Positions 53,950-64,000 of a DNA stretch of 64,000 bases are shown here, piece after piece; within the stretch, counting starts at the first letter, position 1, and each line of letters begins with the position of its first letter. The DNA lies in assembly GCA_021234155.1 (NCBI GenBank), contig JAJEKV010000207.1, positions 744,001-808,000 of the forward strand, read 5' to 3'. Source of the stretch: Isoetes taiwanensis. Lineage: Eukaryota > Streptophyta > Lycopodiopsida > Isoetales > Isoetaceae. The translations under genes and the position numbers were made by a program. The notes under the pieces are model-generated. The model was given only the letters and a program-made list of their open reading frames with translations. It searched no databases and was not told the DNA's origin.

Positions 53950-54850
53950 TGGATCCAAACAATACACTAAAACATTATAATATAAGATTGTAAGCCTGAT
54001 TTGCATGTAGAGTGTGCAGTTTGTCTTTCGAAAAAACCACCTTCAAATTTCAGTAGTTTTTTAACTGCGAAATTCTTTGTTGACGTCCTGTCGGTGTTTT
54101 GGGCGGCTCCGCCTCCTAAGCTTGTTTCTGCACAACGCCTGTTACTCTCAAGCTTCTCAGGCCGTGAAAATGAAGGCTTCCCCACCCGTGAAGGCTTCTC
54201 CCGGCGGCCATAGACAGAGCTCATGACTCTTGCTTTTTTTTTTTTGTGCTCGCAGAAGTTTGTGAGGAAAAGGCAAGAAACTCTACAGATCTTTATTTCA
54301 TTGGAGAATTTGAAGGAGCTATAAAATTTCGTATGAAATTTTGAGGTGACGTGGCGGCGCCACTCGTGGCTCCGCCGGTCATGGGTCGCCAGGTCACCTC
54401 AAAATTTCATAACGAAATTTTAAGCTGTTTCGAATTACTCCTTCCAAAAATATCAAGCCAGCAATTTTTTCATCCAAAGGAAATTTTGGGGCGCACGCCC
54501 AGGCTCGCGACTGCCGACGTTCGCCAGGGCTTTTGCCTCCCAGCAGGAATTACCTGTTTTGAAGATTGGGGGGGGGGGGGGAACATGGCACCTCTTGCCA
54601 TTAATATGTGGCCATAGTTTCCACATCCACTGCATAGACACCTGATTCTGTTCCCACTCTACTTGCCCCCTCTATCAGGCAACACCAAAGCAAACCCCAG
54701 AACAATATACAAGGTATATTACCTTCACTTAATGCTCTGATTCTCTGTGTTTTAGAATATAATTGTCCTCTATTTTTTAGATTATAGTTCTTAGTAGTTT
54801 TAAACAGAGGGGTACACATCCACACCCATTTAGAATGTGGTTCTTGGTCG
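53950..54850. other. Unassigned stretch
   Basis: AACGAAATTTTGAGGTGACG-like text on one side of 54330-54420 is complemented on the other (AAATTTTGAGGTGAC at about 54339 and GTCACCTCAAAATTT at about 54393), giving an inverted repeat of about 20 bases. A run of 12 G lies at 54569-54580. No gene is supported. Confidence 0.45.
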
Positions 54851-54855
54851 TTTTA

Positions 54856-55480
54856 AATAGAGGGGTATACGCTCAGCGTGAACTAGAGGTTTGACAATTG
54901 GGTCTTTTTTTATTGGTGGTGTACAATAAAGCAGTCCAGGACATAGGGTGCTTAACGGGTGCTGATTGCCCTTCAAGCTACCCTTCATTGCCCTTCCCTT
55001 GCCCTTCATTGCCCTTCAAAAAATATTAGGATGTTCTTTAGTTATGTATAACATAATGAGCATATTAGTAATGTGAAGCCCCGATCACACATGTTATCTA
55101 TGAAGGTGCTGATTTAGTGCTTGAATTTCATTTTTTTGTACACCACCAGCAAAAAACCACCCAATTAGAGATAGCAGTCTTCAATGAGGGTATGTAGTGT
55201 AAATTATGGATGCATAAAGGGTCTATAATAGGTGCTAAAAGCATGCCAAGCGTGACTTATACTAATAGGAGCTAGAAACATGCCAAGCGTAAATTATACT
55301 AATTTAGCTTTAAATTCACACCAAGCATGGTCTGTAATAGAAGCTAGGAACACGTCAAGCGTGAATTATACTTTTAGCTTCAAATTCATGCCAAACGTGG
55401 TCTATAATAGGAGCTAGAAACACCCCAAGCGTGAATTACACTAATTTAGCTTTAAATTCATGCCAAGCGTGATCTCATGT
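54856..55480. repeat. Second field of CACGC/GCGTG-type repeats
   Basis: Between 55220 and 55480 a unit of about 45-60 bases recurs five to seven times. Its core is CATGCCAAGCGTGAATTATA with flanking AGGAGCTAGAAACA or TTTAGCTTTAAATTCA. The core is the same near-palindrome (GCCAAGCGTG is the complement of CACGCTTGGC) as in 51.6-52.1 kb. An isolated copy is at 54868-54880 (ACGCTCAGCGTG). Confidence 0.75.
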
Positions 55481-55517
55481 TCAGAAAAGTATTCTAAATC
55501 ATGTTCATCTTCTTTTC

Positions 55518-56249
55518 CAGTGCCAAAGAGGAAGAAAACCCCTAATAATTTGGGTCTATTCCTGGTAAGAAGCCAAGGGTAGACGACCCAGATGTAATAT
55601 CATATGATCTCATCTTAGATGATGAAGGGCCTATTCTTATAGCAACCACTGACCCTGCATGCCCTGAAGAGGAAATGGACGAGCGTGTCGAGTAGTACGT
55701 TGACCTCGCCAAAACAAATGGCAAGCTCGACTTAACGCTCTTCTCGAGGAAAAAGGAAGCAGATAAGATGACCAAACAAGGGATCCTAATCTCTTGTGAG
55801 GAAGAGGATGACACCAACTGCAGATTGCTCTTGGAGATGACACATAAGCAGAAGAAAGATCAGGTCAGACTTACTCATTGTAGAGCTACTGCAACAAAGA
55901 TACTTTCATGAAGACAGATGTGAACGCTGAGAAATGTTTTAAGTATGGCTGACCCACTAATGTAGCAGTTGCACCAATATCTATTTGCCACGGGGTTACA
56001 GCTGTGCGTAGAGGCATGTTCAATAAACTGACACCAAGTCACTACTTCCAGGAAGCTAGAGAATTAGCTGACTTGAAAGCTTCTAGGAGGGTCCTCAATC
56101 GAGGGAAGGATATTCTATCTGCGGTTGCTGAAGGCATAGAGGCTTCCGTATTTGAGAATGAACAGGACAGGGTGGCACAGCTAGAGGCCACGAACAAGCT
56201 GAATAAGTACTCTGACCATTATTCATGTGGTCTTAAGACAACTTTTTAG
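55518..56249 (+). pseudogene. Unrecognised gene fragment, two exon-like pieces
   Basis: After an acceptor-like TTTTCCAG at 55521, the frame VDDPDVISYDLILDDEGPIL and ATTDPACPEEEMDERVE is stopped by TAG at 55692. It then resumes YVDLAKTNGKLDLTLFSRKK to HKQKKDQ, with a donor-like CAG/GTCAGA at 55863. A second piece (56004-56249) reads RRGMFNKLTPSHYFQEAREL, DLKASRRVLNRGKDILSAVA. No family was recognised. The intact stretches and codon pattern suggest a former protein gene, possibly from a transposon. Confidence 0.4.
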
Positions 56250-56388
56250 CTCCATGTGAAGCGCCTCATCTGTTCACCAAGCTCCATTTATGTTAGCAGA
56301 AGATAGTATCCAGCACATGCCATGGAGATTGTTCAAAGCATGAACTTAAAGAAAATTAAGAAACATCTGTATTCCTGAATAAAACCTT

Positions 56389-56403
56389 ACCAGACCATGT
56401 TTT
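56389..56403. repeat. Target-site duplication of the LINE (left copy)
   Basis: ACCAGACCATGTTTT is repeated at 63300-63314 on the other side of the element. Here it runs into the T tract that represents the LINE tail on the minus strand. Confidence 0.88.
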
Positions 56404-57228
56404 TTTTTTTTTTTTTTTTTTTTGTGGAAACGGCAGTGGTATTATATTACATGTAAATACATAGTAATACAAAAATACAGGGGGAAGCCCTGTTATGAAG
56501 ACCAAATTGAAAAATGGTCTTGACACTCCCAAGGAGGATAATTACTTAAATTAAAACACTGATTAAAGTTTTTTAGGAATATCAAAATCAAAATTATAAA
56601 AGCATTAAGTTCCTCTTGTTCCTCTTGTTCTGGAAATTTCTGCTAATAAACTGAAACTTCAGTTTTCTGTGACACCATCCAAGGAGATAATTGCCGAGGC
56701 ATGAATGGTAATCTGAACAAAGCAAGTCATCAAGCTCCACCGCTCCATAGGGGAGGAATCCGAATGTGGAGGATCCATGATTCCCGGCCCCAATACTGAT
56801 TTGGAGCTTCTCCTCAAATAAGGCTTGATTTCCGCTTGAAAGCCCGTGATATCTCCATCTTTTCAGCACCTGCTGTAGGGTTTGGATCATGATCGTTTCT
56901 GTTGTTTTGACCCATTGCAAGGCTGCCAAGACCTCCCCGATGAGACATGGGGCGGTATCCTCCGGGGCCTCTCTCGCATGGCCACCTTCATGATGCTTGT
57001 TGACTAGATAATGGTCGAGACATTAGAAATGTTATTGAAATAAGATGAAAAGAAAGCATAGAACCCCTTGAAAAGAGCCCAAAGTATCCCATCTTTTGTC
57101 ATAGTTGCATCCCTTTTTTCATTCTCAGGTGCCATGGTCGCTCGCTAACTCCAATTGAAGAGTAGTCTTAAGAAAGTTCAAGTCCTGAGTGTGGTGATTA
57201 ATGGCTACATTGTTCCCTGTGTTTCCAG
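56404..57228 (-). other. LINE 3' untranslated region
   Basis: Sequence between the ORF2 remnant and the A tail. The minus-strand frame at 56929-56594 has no known motif. Nothing else was recognised. Confidence 0.6.
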
Positions 57229-58600
57229 TTACCCACGTGCATAATGATCTAATTGTACCCTCAAAGGAGGAAGTATTTTCAAGGAAGTCAAAAGATCATG
57301 TTCAAGCACTGAATTGCACCAATATGATTGCCTATCCAGGTCCAAAGGGGTCAGCCAAGGGCAAATAAATATGTGTGTAGAGGACTCTACTTGGCCACAT
57401 CCTAAAGGACATCCGGCCGAAGTTTTGACTATTATATTTAGCTCTGTGGGCATTAGACTTCGTGACTTTTGCTCAGGAAAAGCCACCGAAAAGAATAACC
57501 TTCTTTGCACATTGAAGTTTCCAACCTTTTCTTATAACCCGGAAAGGGTTGCTCAGACAGCCCCATTGGCTAGCAACTTTAGTACTGATCCCCCAACAAA
57601 TGGGGAATAAGCTTTAGCCACACTATACCCTTTGCCATCCATGGTCCAGCTTCTGCTCAACCTGCTTGTGTTCCCCTCCCTCTATTGTGCCTTGTTAGGG
57701 CTTTATAAATGTTTCTATTGAGGTGGTATTTTGCAGAAGACTAGAAATTTCTAGCCATGTTTTCCAGTTATCACCAACTGCCATGTTGCCAATTGTGCAC
57801 AAGCCCTTATCCATCCATTCCTTGTATTTTCTTGGATGTTTAAGAGCTAAACATCCATCATCTTCACTAACCAGCCCTTGATGCCAGAAAAAGCTGAAGT
57901 TTTCTGAGACCTGTTCTATTGGATTTGCTTTAAAGCACACAGATACCTGGTTCCAAGCTTGAATAATCCTTCTCATTATAGTGGAGGTGCCCGATCCCTG
58001 GATTAAGTTGATAAAAGGCTCAATCGGGTAGATGGTGAGGGGTAGATGGACTTCCCACTAGTGTAGTCTTCCCAACCCAATATTTAGTGAAAACCAGGGC
58101 AGGTGATTTAGCAGCTGGGTCTAGAGCTCTCCAGACCAACTTAGCTGCCAGAGCTTGGGCCTGCAAGAAGAGATCTTTGCACCCCAATCCTCCTTTCTTT
58201 CTAGGTAAAGTCAAGTATTTCCATCCTACCATATGTGTGCCCTGCCAAATGAATTCCTTCATTATAGCCTCTAGCTCCTCGGTAGGTCTTCCTCGTCTGC
58301 AATTATTGTTGATGAAAAAATAAACATGAGAACCGGCAATAACATCGTTGATTATCTCTACTCTCCCAGCCTAGGGGACGGTGGACTTGGGATACATTTG
58401 AAGCTTTTTCTTAATCTTGGTCACAATGGGTTCCCAAAGGCCATGTAGACTCATGTTGAGGGCTAGTGGAAGACCTAATAATTTGGTAGCTTTCTGAAGA
58501 CCACAAACACTTATCCCCTCAATATGATCTTCTAAAGTATCAGAAATAAAGGCACACTTTTCCTTGTTTAGGACCACCCGAAGCATTCCCAAAAGCTCCA
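57229..58600 (-). pseudogene. LINE ORF2 C-terminal part
   Basis: Broken frames read, in order, LLGLPLALNMSLHGLWEPIV, then WQGTHMVGWKYLTLPRKKGG, LGCKDLFLQAQALAAKLVWR, and after breaks the zf-RVT-type CPLGCGQVESSTHIFICPWL near 57420-57370. These are the standard downstream parts of plant non-LTR reverse transcriptases (W-K-x-x-CxPKxxGGLG and the CxxC-H-x-x-x-C region). At least three frame breaks are present. Confidence 0.82.
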
Positions 58601-59435
58601 TGGCAGAAAAGGAAGTTTCAATATCGCCCCTTGTCTATTTAAGAACACAAAGGTATCCCAAGATCTTTGCATTCTTGATAAAAGTGTCTTTTGTGTCCGG
58701 AAGATTTAGGCAACTAATTTTCTTATCTTGTTGCATCTTCATGATAAATCTAGTAACCATTTTCGCTACTATTAAGAAAAGATAGGGGGCTAAAGGACAC
58801 CCCTCGCCTCTCACTCCTCTTTGCAGTCAAAAAAAGGAAGAGGGAGAGCCATTGACCAAAACCGTTGAGCAACCTTTGTTATGTTGAAACCAATTATTTT
58901 CCCAATGACCGATTCGAGAATCCTAAGCGTGCCATGGCCCTATAAAGAAATTTCCAATCAATGGTGTCATAGGCTCTTTTAAAATCCAATTTCAAGAGCA
59001 CACAACCTTGATTGGTTAGTTTATTCCAATGTAGACCTTCATAGGCTCCAATGAAGTTGTCCAAGATACACCTCCTCGAAGAAATCCGCATCGGATTTGG
59101 ACAAATCTTATTACGAAGGATCTTTTTATCCTATTGGCAAAGATCTTAGCCAAAACTTTATACGTCCACATTTTTGTTAATGAGATAGGCCTCCAATCCA
59201 GAAGTTGATAGGCATATCTACCTTTGGAATTAGGGCAATTAGGGCCTCGCATTAATTCTTGGATGTAACTTTTCACCGCCAAGCACCCCTCGCATACAAA
59301 TGTAACTATGTCCTTGTTCATTACATCCCAGAAATGATCATAAAATTCAGGAGGTAGACCATCAGGTCCAGGGCTTTTCCCATGAGCCATACTCCTTAAT
59401 GTACTTAAAATTTCAGCTTCCATAGGAACTGCCAA
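58601..59435 (-). pseudogene. LINE ORF2 reverse transcriptase core
   Basis: Reading from the right: ILSTLRSMAHGKSPGPDGLP, EFYDHFWDVM, LDWRPISLTKMWTYKVLAKI, ANRIK, then GCVLLKLDFKRAYDTIDWKF (motif A with catalytic Asp), RGVRQGCPLAPYLF (motif B). Where motif C (Y/FADD) should stand near 58680 the sequence reads TKDTF, so the catalytic Asp pair is damaged. Several frame changes and a stop (about 58638) are present. Confidence 0.85.
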
Positions 59436-59571
59436 AAGTCAGATATCCCGGATATGATCATCCCTTGGGCCAAGGTACTCAAAGAATTCATCCATTTTAG
59501 TTAATCATTATCCCCCGGCCGCAAATAACTCCTTGTATTTAGTGTAGAACAATTTTTGGATGTCCTCTTGT

Positions 59572-60766
59572 TTAGACAAAGACTCTTCCGATTGTCATCT
59601 CAACTGAGACTATCCCATTGTTCATAATTCTCGCTTTTTTAGACTCAAAAAAGAATTTTGAACTGCAATCATCCATGAGATTCACATATAAACTTCTGCT
59701 TTTTATGGCCAGACTTTTAGCTTCATATTCTTCAATCAGCTTGACCTTCCTTTCTAAGGACTCCTCTTTCTGCTGCAATTGTACATTAGCTTTGTCCAAA
59801 AAGAGACTCTGTCTTACATCTTTTATTTCCGAGTAGACCTCCATTTTTTCTAGCCTTTTTTTCCTGTTCCATTCCTTGCCCCACAGCTTGATCCAATTTT
59901 TGATTTGTTTGTTTCTGCATATAAACTCCTTCATGGAACCACTTGCATTCAAGTGCTCTAATGAACTATAAAACGGTGAACTCCTCACAAAAAAGCCCTG
60001 TTATTCAGGAGACTGACATTGAATTTGAAGGGAGTGTCAGCACACCTGTTTTGAGGAAAAATACCAGTGTCCAGGATCTGTGGGTAATGATCTGAAATTG
60101 AGTTGCTACAATCATTGCTGACAATCAAATTATCCCAGTCATCCAGAGTGGAAATACTGGTATAATATCTGTCTAAAAGACAATAAACTCTGTCATTTCC
60201 CTTTCTCTTATTGCACCAAGAGTATGCATTAGAGGAAGAAGGAGCATGGTATATGAAATTATGAACCAATTTATCCCATTGAGTTCTCTCTCCTCTGGAC
60301 ATGTTGATCTTCTTTCCTGCTTTTTGCTCCCAAGATGGAGTATTATTAAAGTCACCACTGAGAATCCAATTACTGGTATTTTGACTTTGCAACCAATTTG
60401 CCATATTTTTCCATTGCTCTTCCCTTTCTTCAGGAGAAGTAGAAGCATAGACATTTATGATTCCTACTTGCTCTTGCCCAACTTCTTCAAAAGCCCACCG
60501 CCATCTACCTGAGGGGTGTAAGAAGGAATTTACCATTCTATACCCATTCCAAGCAATGCAGATGCCTCCTTTTGTGCCATCTGCAGGGGACCAAATGGAT
60601 TCACCATTGGGGAAAATCCAATTTCCCAGGTTTGAGGCTTCAAAGGTCGGGCAACCCTGTGTTCCCCAGAAGGATAATGTCTCGCTTTGAGCTCCTTGAG
60701 AGCTATTAGAGCCCTTTTCCTTTCGGGGCCCTTAATTCCTCTTAAGTTCCATGTGACTATCTTCAT
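59572..60766 (-). pseudogene. LINE ORF2 start: AP endonuclease and linker
   Basis: The ATG at 60766 begins MKIVTWNLRGIKGPERKRAL, the AP-endonuclease start, and it overlaps the ORF1 stop as ATGA. After a frame change near 60700 the domain goes on as DGTKGGICIAWNG, VGIINVYASTSPEEREEQW, ILSGDFNNTP (catalytic GDFN), NDRVYCLLDRYYTS and SISDHYP (the conserved S-DH). The segment 59988-59572 (RLEKMEVYSEIKDVRQSLFL) is the helical linker before the reverse transcriptase. The expected QET motif is mutated. Confidence 0.88.
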
Positions 60767-62905
60767 TGGGTTTTGGAACTTCTGGAATTTCTGGTGACAG
60801 GCCCATTTTCCCTGGGAGTATAGACCTTTTTCTGTCTTTTTTTGATCTGTGGCAGGGGAGTAACATAGTTCTGCTCCTTTACTCCACTCCCCAACTCCTC
60901 TTCACTGACATCTTCATCATCCCAGAATTTACCATAGAGTTTGGAAGAAGGATCTTTCAGTTCCCTTAACTTAGCTGCTGGAGTCTTGAACTCTTCCCTC
61001 TCCAAGGTTACTATGTTTCCAGGAGTGGCTTTCTCCAATTCATGATCAGAGGGGCTTATAGGTCTATTGATCTGGACACTGCCAATTTCCTGGCCAGCTG
61101 GAGTTACAAGTCTTTGAGGCTGATTCCCCAATCCTTGTCCAGTTGGACTTACAGGCCTATTGTAGTGCTCAGTATCAATTCCCTGGCCTTCTGAAACTGG
61201 AATCCCTGGATTTGGATCATTTTCCAAATCCCCTGTGTCAGATGTATCTTTTACATGTTCCACAGCTATGGAGGTCTCTATTGTTGCATCTTCAAAACTC
61301 GAGGCCGGGTCAAAGATCTTTGATCCTTTGGGAAATAATTCCATGACTGGGAGGGGAGATTCATTGTTATTATTGGCTGTCAGAAGAGGATTTTTGGGGG
61401 AGCTCGGTTCCCCTTTTTCACGGCATCCAGGTTGACTCCTCGGAGGAAGAGTAATTCTCATTCCCCGAGGCTCCCTTATTGTGAGAGCCATGGAGTTATT
61501 TTTTGATAGGATTTTCTTCCTCCATAACCCCTTTCCCTTTGGCATCGGATTATTAAGGACCTTTACTTTAGAAGCATCCTCCATGAGGCACCTTTCTTTT
61601 TCCATTCGGTTCTCAATTTTCTTTCTAAACTCTTTCCTTCCTCCATTTTAGTTCTCTCCTTTTCTCTTTCTTCTCTCGATTTTTGCCTCCTTCTTTTCTT
61701 TTTCCTCCCATTCTTATTTGCTTTGTACCTTTACGCCTTACCTTTGTTGGGTGTGACCCATATTTCCTCCTTGAATCCCTGTTTCCCCGATTTATTTCCT
61801 TTGGAGCCCTTTTAACTCTCTCTCCTTCTGATTTTCCCTCCATGGAGTCTCAACCCACGTGCCGAGCATGGTCGTGGCGCACCTTTGCCATACCGGTTTT
61901 TAATGTCTTGGGGTTACCAAAGTAATCCACAAAATTTATGTCACCGGGATTGGCTTTAGAAGATCGACTTGAGCCCACACTCTTGGAGCTTTATCCAGGA
62001 GAGAGACTTCCCAATAATAATATTCCCCGTCTCACATTTGGAGCAGAGTAAGCAAGGACTGCTCATTCCAAGACATCAGTTTAGACCACCAGAGATGTCC
62101 GGCCGGGTGATACTGATTCAGAAAAGTTCTCATGGGTCAAAGGAAGGATACCATTTTGGAAGAAAAACGGAGTGTTAGCCACTGAAATGGTTCCTTGTTT
62201 GAGCAAAAAGGGTAATTTGTCGGATGTTACCGCACTCAACCATAAAAAAGGAAAGTCAATCCAATATATCTTGTTGATTGCTACCCCACATTCCATTCTC
62301 CAACTCCCCTTTAAAAATTGAAGTTCCCCCCTCATGCCGGATGCAACCAATGAGCCCACGAGATTTCAGAAATTTTAATTTACTCTCTCTTGCTGCATTA
62401 CTGAGAGGCTTACCCACAAAGACGGTTCCTTGTCGTTCCGCCAGTTCCTTTCAGACCTCCTCCCCCACTTGATTTGCATAATCCAAGATTTGGTCCCTTG
62501 CCTCCTTTTTGTGCTTTGTAAAGTCCCCACTCCTGAAGATCGCTTTGGTATTCACCATATCTACAGAGTAGAGGTAAGGAAATCTCAAAAGCCAAGAAGT
62601 CCTTCACAATTTAAGCCCCTTCTCTACCGTCGCTAGATTTGGGAATCTCCGGATCTGGTTGTGTCCTTCTCACTTAGGGTACAAATGATTTCCAGTAACT
62701 CTGCATTCCTATTTTCCCTTTTGTCATTATTCTTGCCCGTCAATGTCGTCCCATTTCCCCCCAAATCTGTCCCTTTCTGTATATTTTGCACATTTCCCAA
62801 TGCCAGTCCTGTCTGTCCCAACTGCTGAACATTCCCAGACAACCCTGCCTCCTGTTCCACTATTTTGCACGGGTCTTTCCCTTCTTTTTCCATTCTTTTT
62901 TCCAT
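60763..62905 (-). pseudogene. LINE ORF1 (nucleic-acid-binding protein), broken
   Basis: Fragments at 62905-62633, 62607-62410, 62359-62081, 61843-61625 and 61605-60763 follow one another on the minus strand. The 62359-62081 part (LQFLKGSWRMECGVAINKIY, WIDFPFLWLSAVTSDKLPFL) resembles the DUF4283-type domain of plant LINE ORF1. The last part (280 codons, ending RNSRSSKTQ) is Pro/Gly/Ser-rich and repeats PVSPTGQGLG, VTPAGQEIG, PISPSDHELE, an approximate 25-residue repeat. No CCHC knuckle was seen. Confidence 0.7.
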
Positions 62906-62954
62906 ATTTTACTGTTTTTAAGTTTTCACAATACTACAAAAACGATCCAGACTC

Positions 62955-63230
62955 CTAACTGTAAACTTTCACAATTATTTTACTATCCGTCCATGAACAA
63001 TGTGTATGAAAAACACCAGCTGCACTAACATTCCTATCACCCACAAACTCACCCAACCAAGATTCTAAAAGCAAGACCTCAGACTGAGGAACCACAGATG
63101 AGATAGGCATAAATAGTTCTTCTGGAAAGAACCTACTGTACACCAAGCTCTCCCATAGCCATGCACTCTCTCCCTCGAGCCATCCACAAGTGAATCTATC
63201 ACCTTGGATCAGGATCGTGAAGAGCTTCAT
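62955..63230 (-). CDS. Small upstream frame of the LINE
   Basis: A 91-codon open frame near the LINE 5' end (start MKLFTILIQGDRFTCGWLEG), rich in Trp, Leu and Phe. It may be the original N-terminus of ORF1 separated by a frameshift, or an upstream ORF. No family recognised. Confidence 0.4.
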   Translation of the reverse strand: MKLFTILIQGDRFTCGWLEGESAWLWESLVYSRFFPEELFMPISSVVPQSEVLLLESWLGEFVGDRNVSAAGVFHTHCSWTDSKIIVKVYS

Positions 63231-63299
63231 GGTTTAGGGTTGAGAGTTTTCTGTTCTCCCGCCCGCGCCTCCGCCATCAATATGACAAATTTCAATTTC

Positions 63300-63314
63300 A
63301 CCAGACCATGTTTT
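63300..63314. repeat. Target-site duplication of the LINE (right copy)
   Basis: ACCAGACCATGTTTT, matching 56389-56403. It overlaps the end of a minus-strand exon whose splice donor (CTG/GTAAGG) remains intact on the left copy. Confidence 0.88.
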
Positions 63315-63700
63315 CATATCCAGCTTGCACTGGAAAACTAAAGTGGTTCTTGAAGGTGGATTCCACAAGTCCCGTTTGCATGCTCGAATGGAAAACAACA
63401 AGCTGCCAATGCTTCGCAGTTGTAATTTTCCTAATGCCGTCGACGAAAGCATTAAACTCTGAGTTCTTGAAGGGCTGGGGTAAATCGCATTTGGCCCTTA
63501 AGTTTGAAGCCATAGGGTAGGTCGGCAATTACCAAGGTGAAATCTTGGGGCTTGATTGATCCAGACAACTTCGTGCAGTCACCGAGATCGAACATAGTAA
63601 ACCATTCATAGTCGGAGGGCTCACCATCTACAACAACACTGTAACGCTTTCGTTCTCTCCTCCCGTACTGTCCTTACCAGGTGCATGAAGCCCTCCAGAA
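63300..63700 (-). pseudogene. Exon of a methyltransferase-like gene (DLPYG motif)
   Basis: The minus-strand frame reads VVVDGEPSDYEWFTMFDLGD, then IKPQDFTLVIADLPYGF, a frameshift near 63490, and FKNSEFNAFVDGIRKITT, KHWQLVVFHSSMQTGLVE and AGYENM, where the LINE target site begins. The VIADLPYG stretch resembles motif IV (D/N-PP-Y/F) of amino-group DNA or RNA methyltransferases, with Leu for the first Pro. The strand order beta-4, motif IV, then W-x-x-VVF-x-S fits that fold. Beyond the LINE, at 56390, the left target copy continues as GTCTGGTAAGG, a good splice donor. The family is inferred, not established. Confidence 0.45.
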
Positions 63701-63966
63701 GGTCTTTGTTCTTCTTTTTGCTTTGTAACAAAAAATGCCCCCACTACAATCCAAAACAGAAAAGCTAAGTAGAAAAACAAAAAGACAACATATCCAACCC
63801 ACAAAATTTGGCACGTACTGCAAGATACGTTCGTCTGAAGTTGTGATAGAATAAAGCTCCCAAAATATCCATGGCCCATAAACCATAGAATATTCCGTTA
63901 TGCCAAACCTTAACATGCATGCAAATATAAAACAAAGGTTATCAATTTATTTAGACATAACGATCC

Positions 63967-63979
63967 CCCCCCCCCCCCC
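63967..63979. repeat. Poly-C run
   Basis: A run of 13 C residues near the right edge, followed by A residues. Confidence 0.8.
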
Positions 63980-64000
63980 AAAAAAGGTGCTTTTCAAAAG

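Larger units (their letters stand above)
56404..63299 (-). mobile_element. L1-type LINE, full length but inactive
   Basis: About 6.9 kb on the minus strand, bounded by a 15 bp target-site duplication and ending in a 20-plus base A tail (T run at 56400-56423 on the plus strand). In order it holds a 5' region with a small frame, ORF1, an endonuclease and reverse transcriptase ORF2, a zinc-knuckle-like end and a 3' UTR. The 5' terminus at 63299 is exact because the duplication abuts it, so insertion was full length. Every ORF is broken by frameshifts or stops. Confidence 0.9.

Noticed and set aside
55220-55480. CRISPR array
   Set aside because: The repeats vary, spacers are not unique and the DNA is nuclear plant sequence.
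60173-60454. Separate 93-codon minus-strand frame inside the LINE endonuclease
   Set aside because: It overlaps the endonuclease frame, which has clear catalytic motifs.

Overview
The window looks like nuclear DNA of a land plant, probably a seed-free vascular plant such as a fern. The evidence is an RRP15-type gene split into eight exons by GT-AG introns, plant-type Ty1/copia, L1-like LINE, Helitron and CACTA elements, and plant gene families (LORELEI-like, LRR, B-lectin, NIF-type phosphatase). The fern assignment is an inference. It rests mainly on several copies of a Rep (HUH, single-Tyr) transposon that resembles Replitrons, which are known to be abundant in non-seed plants. Gene density is very low: I can support one apparently intact host gene, and nearly everything else is transposon sequence or broken gene fragments.

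Layout. 0-5.5 kb: a copia fragment on the plus strand and a more complete decayed copia on the minus strand, separated by a small element with a promoter-like left end. 5.5-14 kb: a second plus-strand copia with two LTRs, a tRNA-iMet primer site and a short gag, whose interior is filled with foreign non-coding sequence. 14-18 kb: mostly unassigned, with a 0.4 kb tRNA-related SINE-like insertion bounded by a 19 bp direct repeat. 18.5-19.8 kb, 30.1-30.6 kb and 37.9-39.8 kb: three copies of the Replitron-like element, all on the minus strand. The third has a nearly intact Rep-type transposase, a conserved small second ORF, and a conserved hairpin-rich terminal region. 23-25 kb: duplicated blocks around a Helitron helicase fragment. 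28.9, 29.9, 41.1 and 44.7 kb: four Helitron 3' termini (hairpin plus CTAG followed by T), all on the plus strand. 31.2-31.7 kb: an LRR fragment. 33.9-36.9 kb: the RRP15-like ribosome-biogenesis gene. 42.3-42.7 kb: a LORELEI-like GPI-protein pseudogene. 45.2-46.4 kb: a transposase-like gene of a family I cannot name. 47.3-48.3 kb: an FCP1/NIF-like phosphatase pseudogene. 50.2 kb: a textbook CACTA-type MITE. 51.6-55.5 kb: two fields of repeats built around a palindromic CACGCTTGGCGTG-like word, with a B-lectin pseudogene between them. 56.4-63.3 kb: a complete-length but dead LINE with a clear target-site duplication. It sits at an exon/intron edge of a minus-strand gene whose exon carries an amino-methyltransferase-like DLPYG motif.

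The most interesting system is the Replitron-like family. Comparing the copies within this window gives the catalytic HUH and YxxK motifs, an in-frame stop in the best copy, a probable short 5' intron, a second ORF that has not been characterised to my knowledge, and a terminal hairpin supported by a compensatory base change. All calls come from reading the sequence by eye; no alignment or database search was run.
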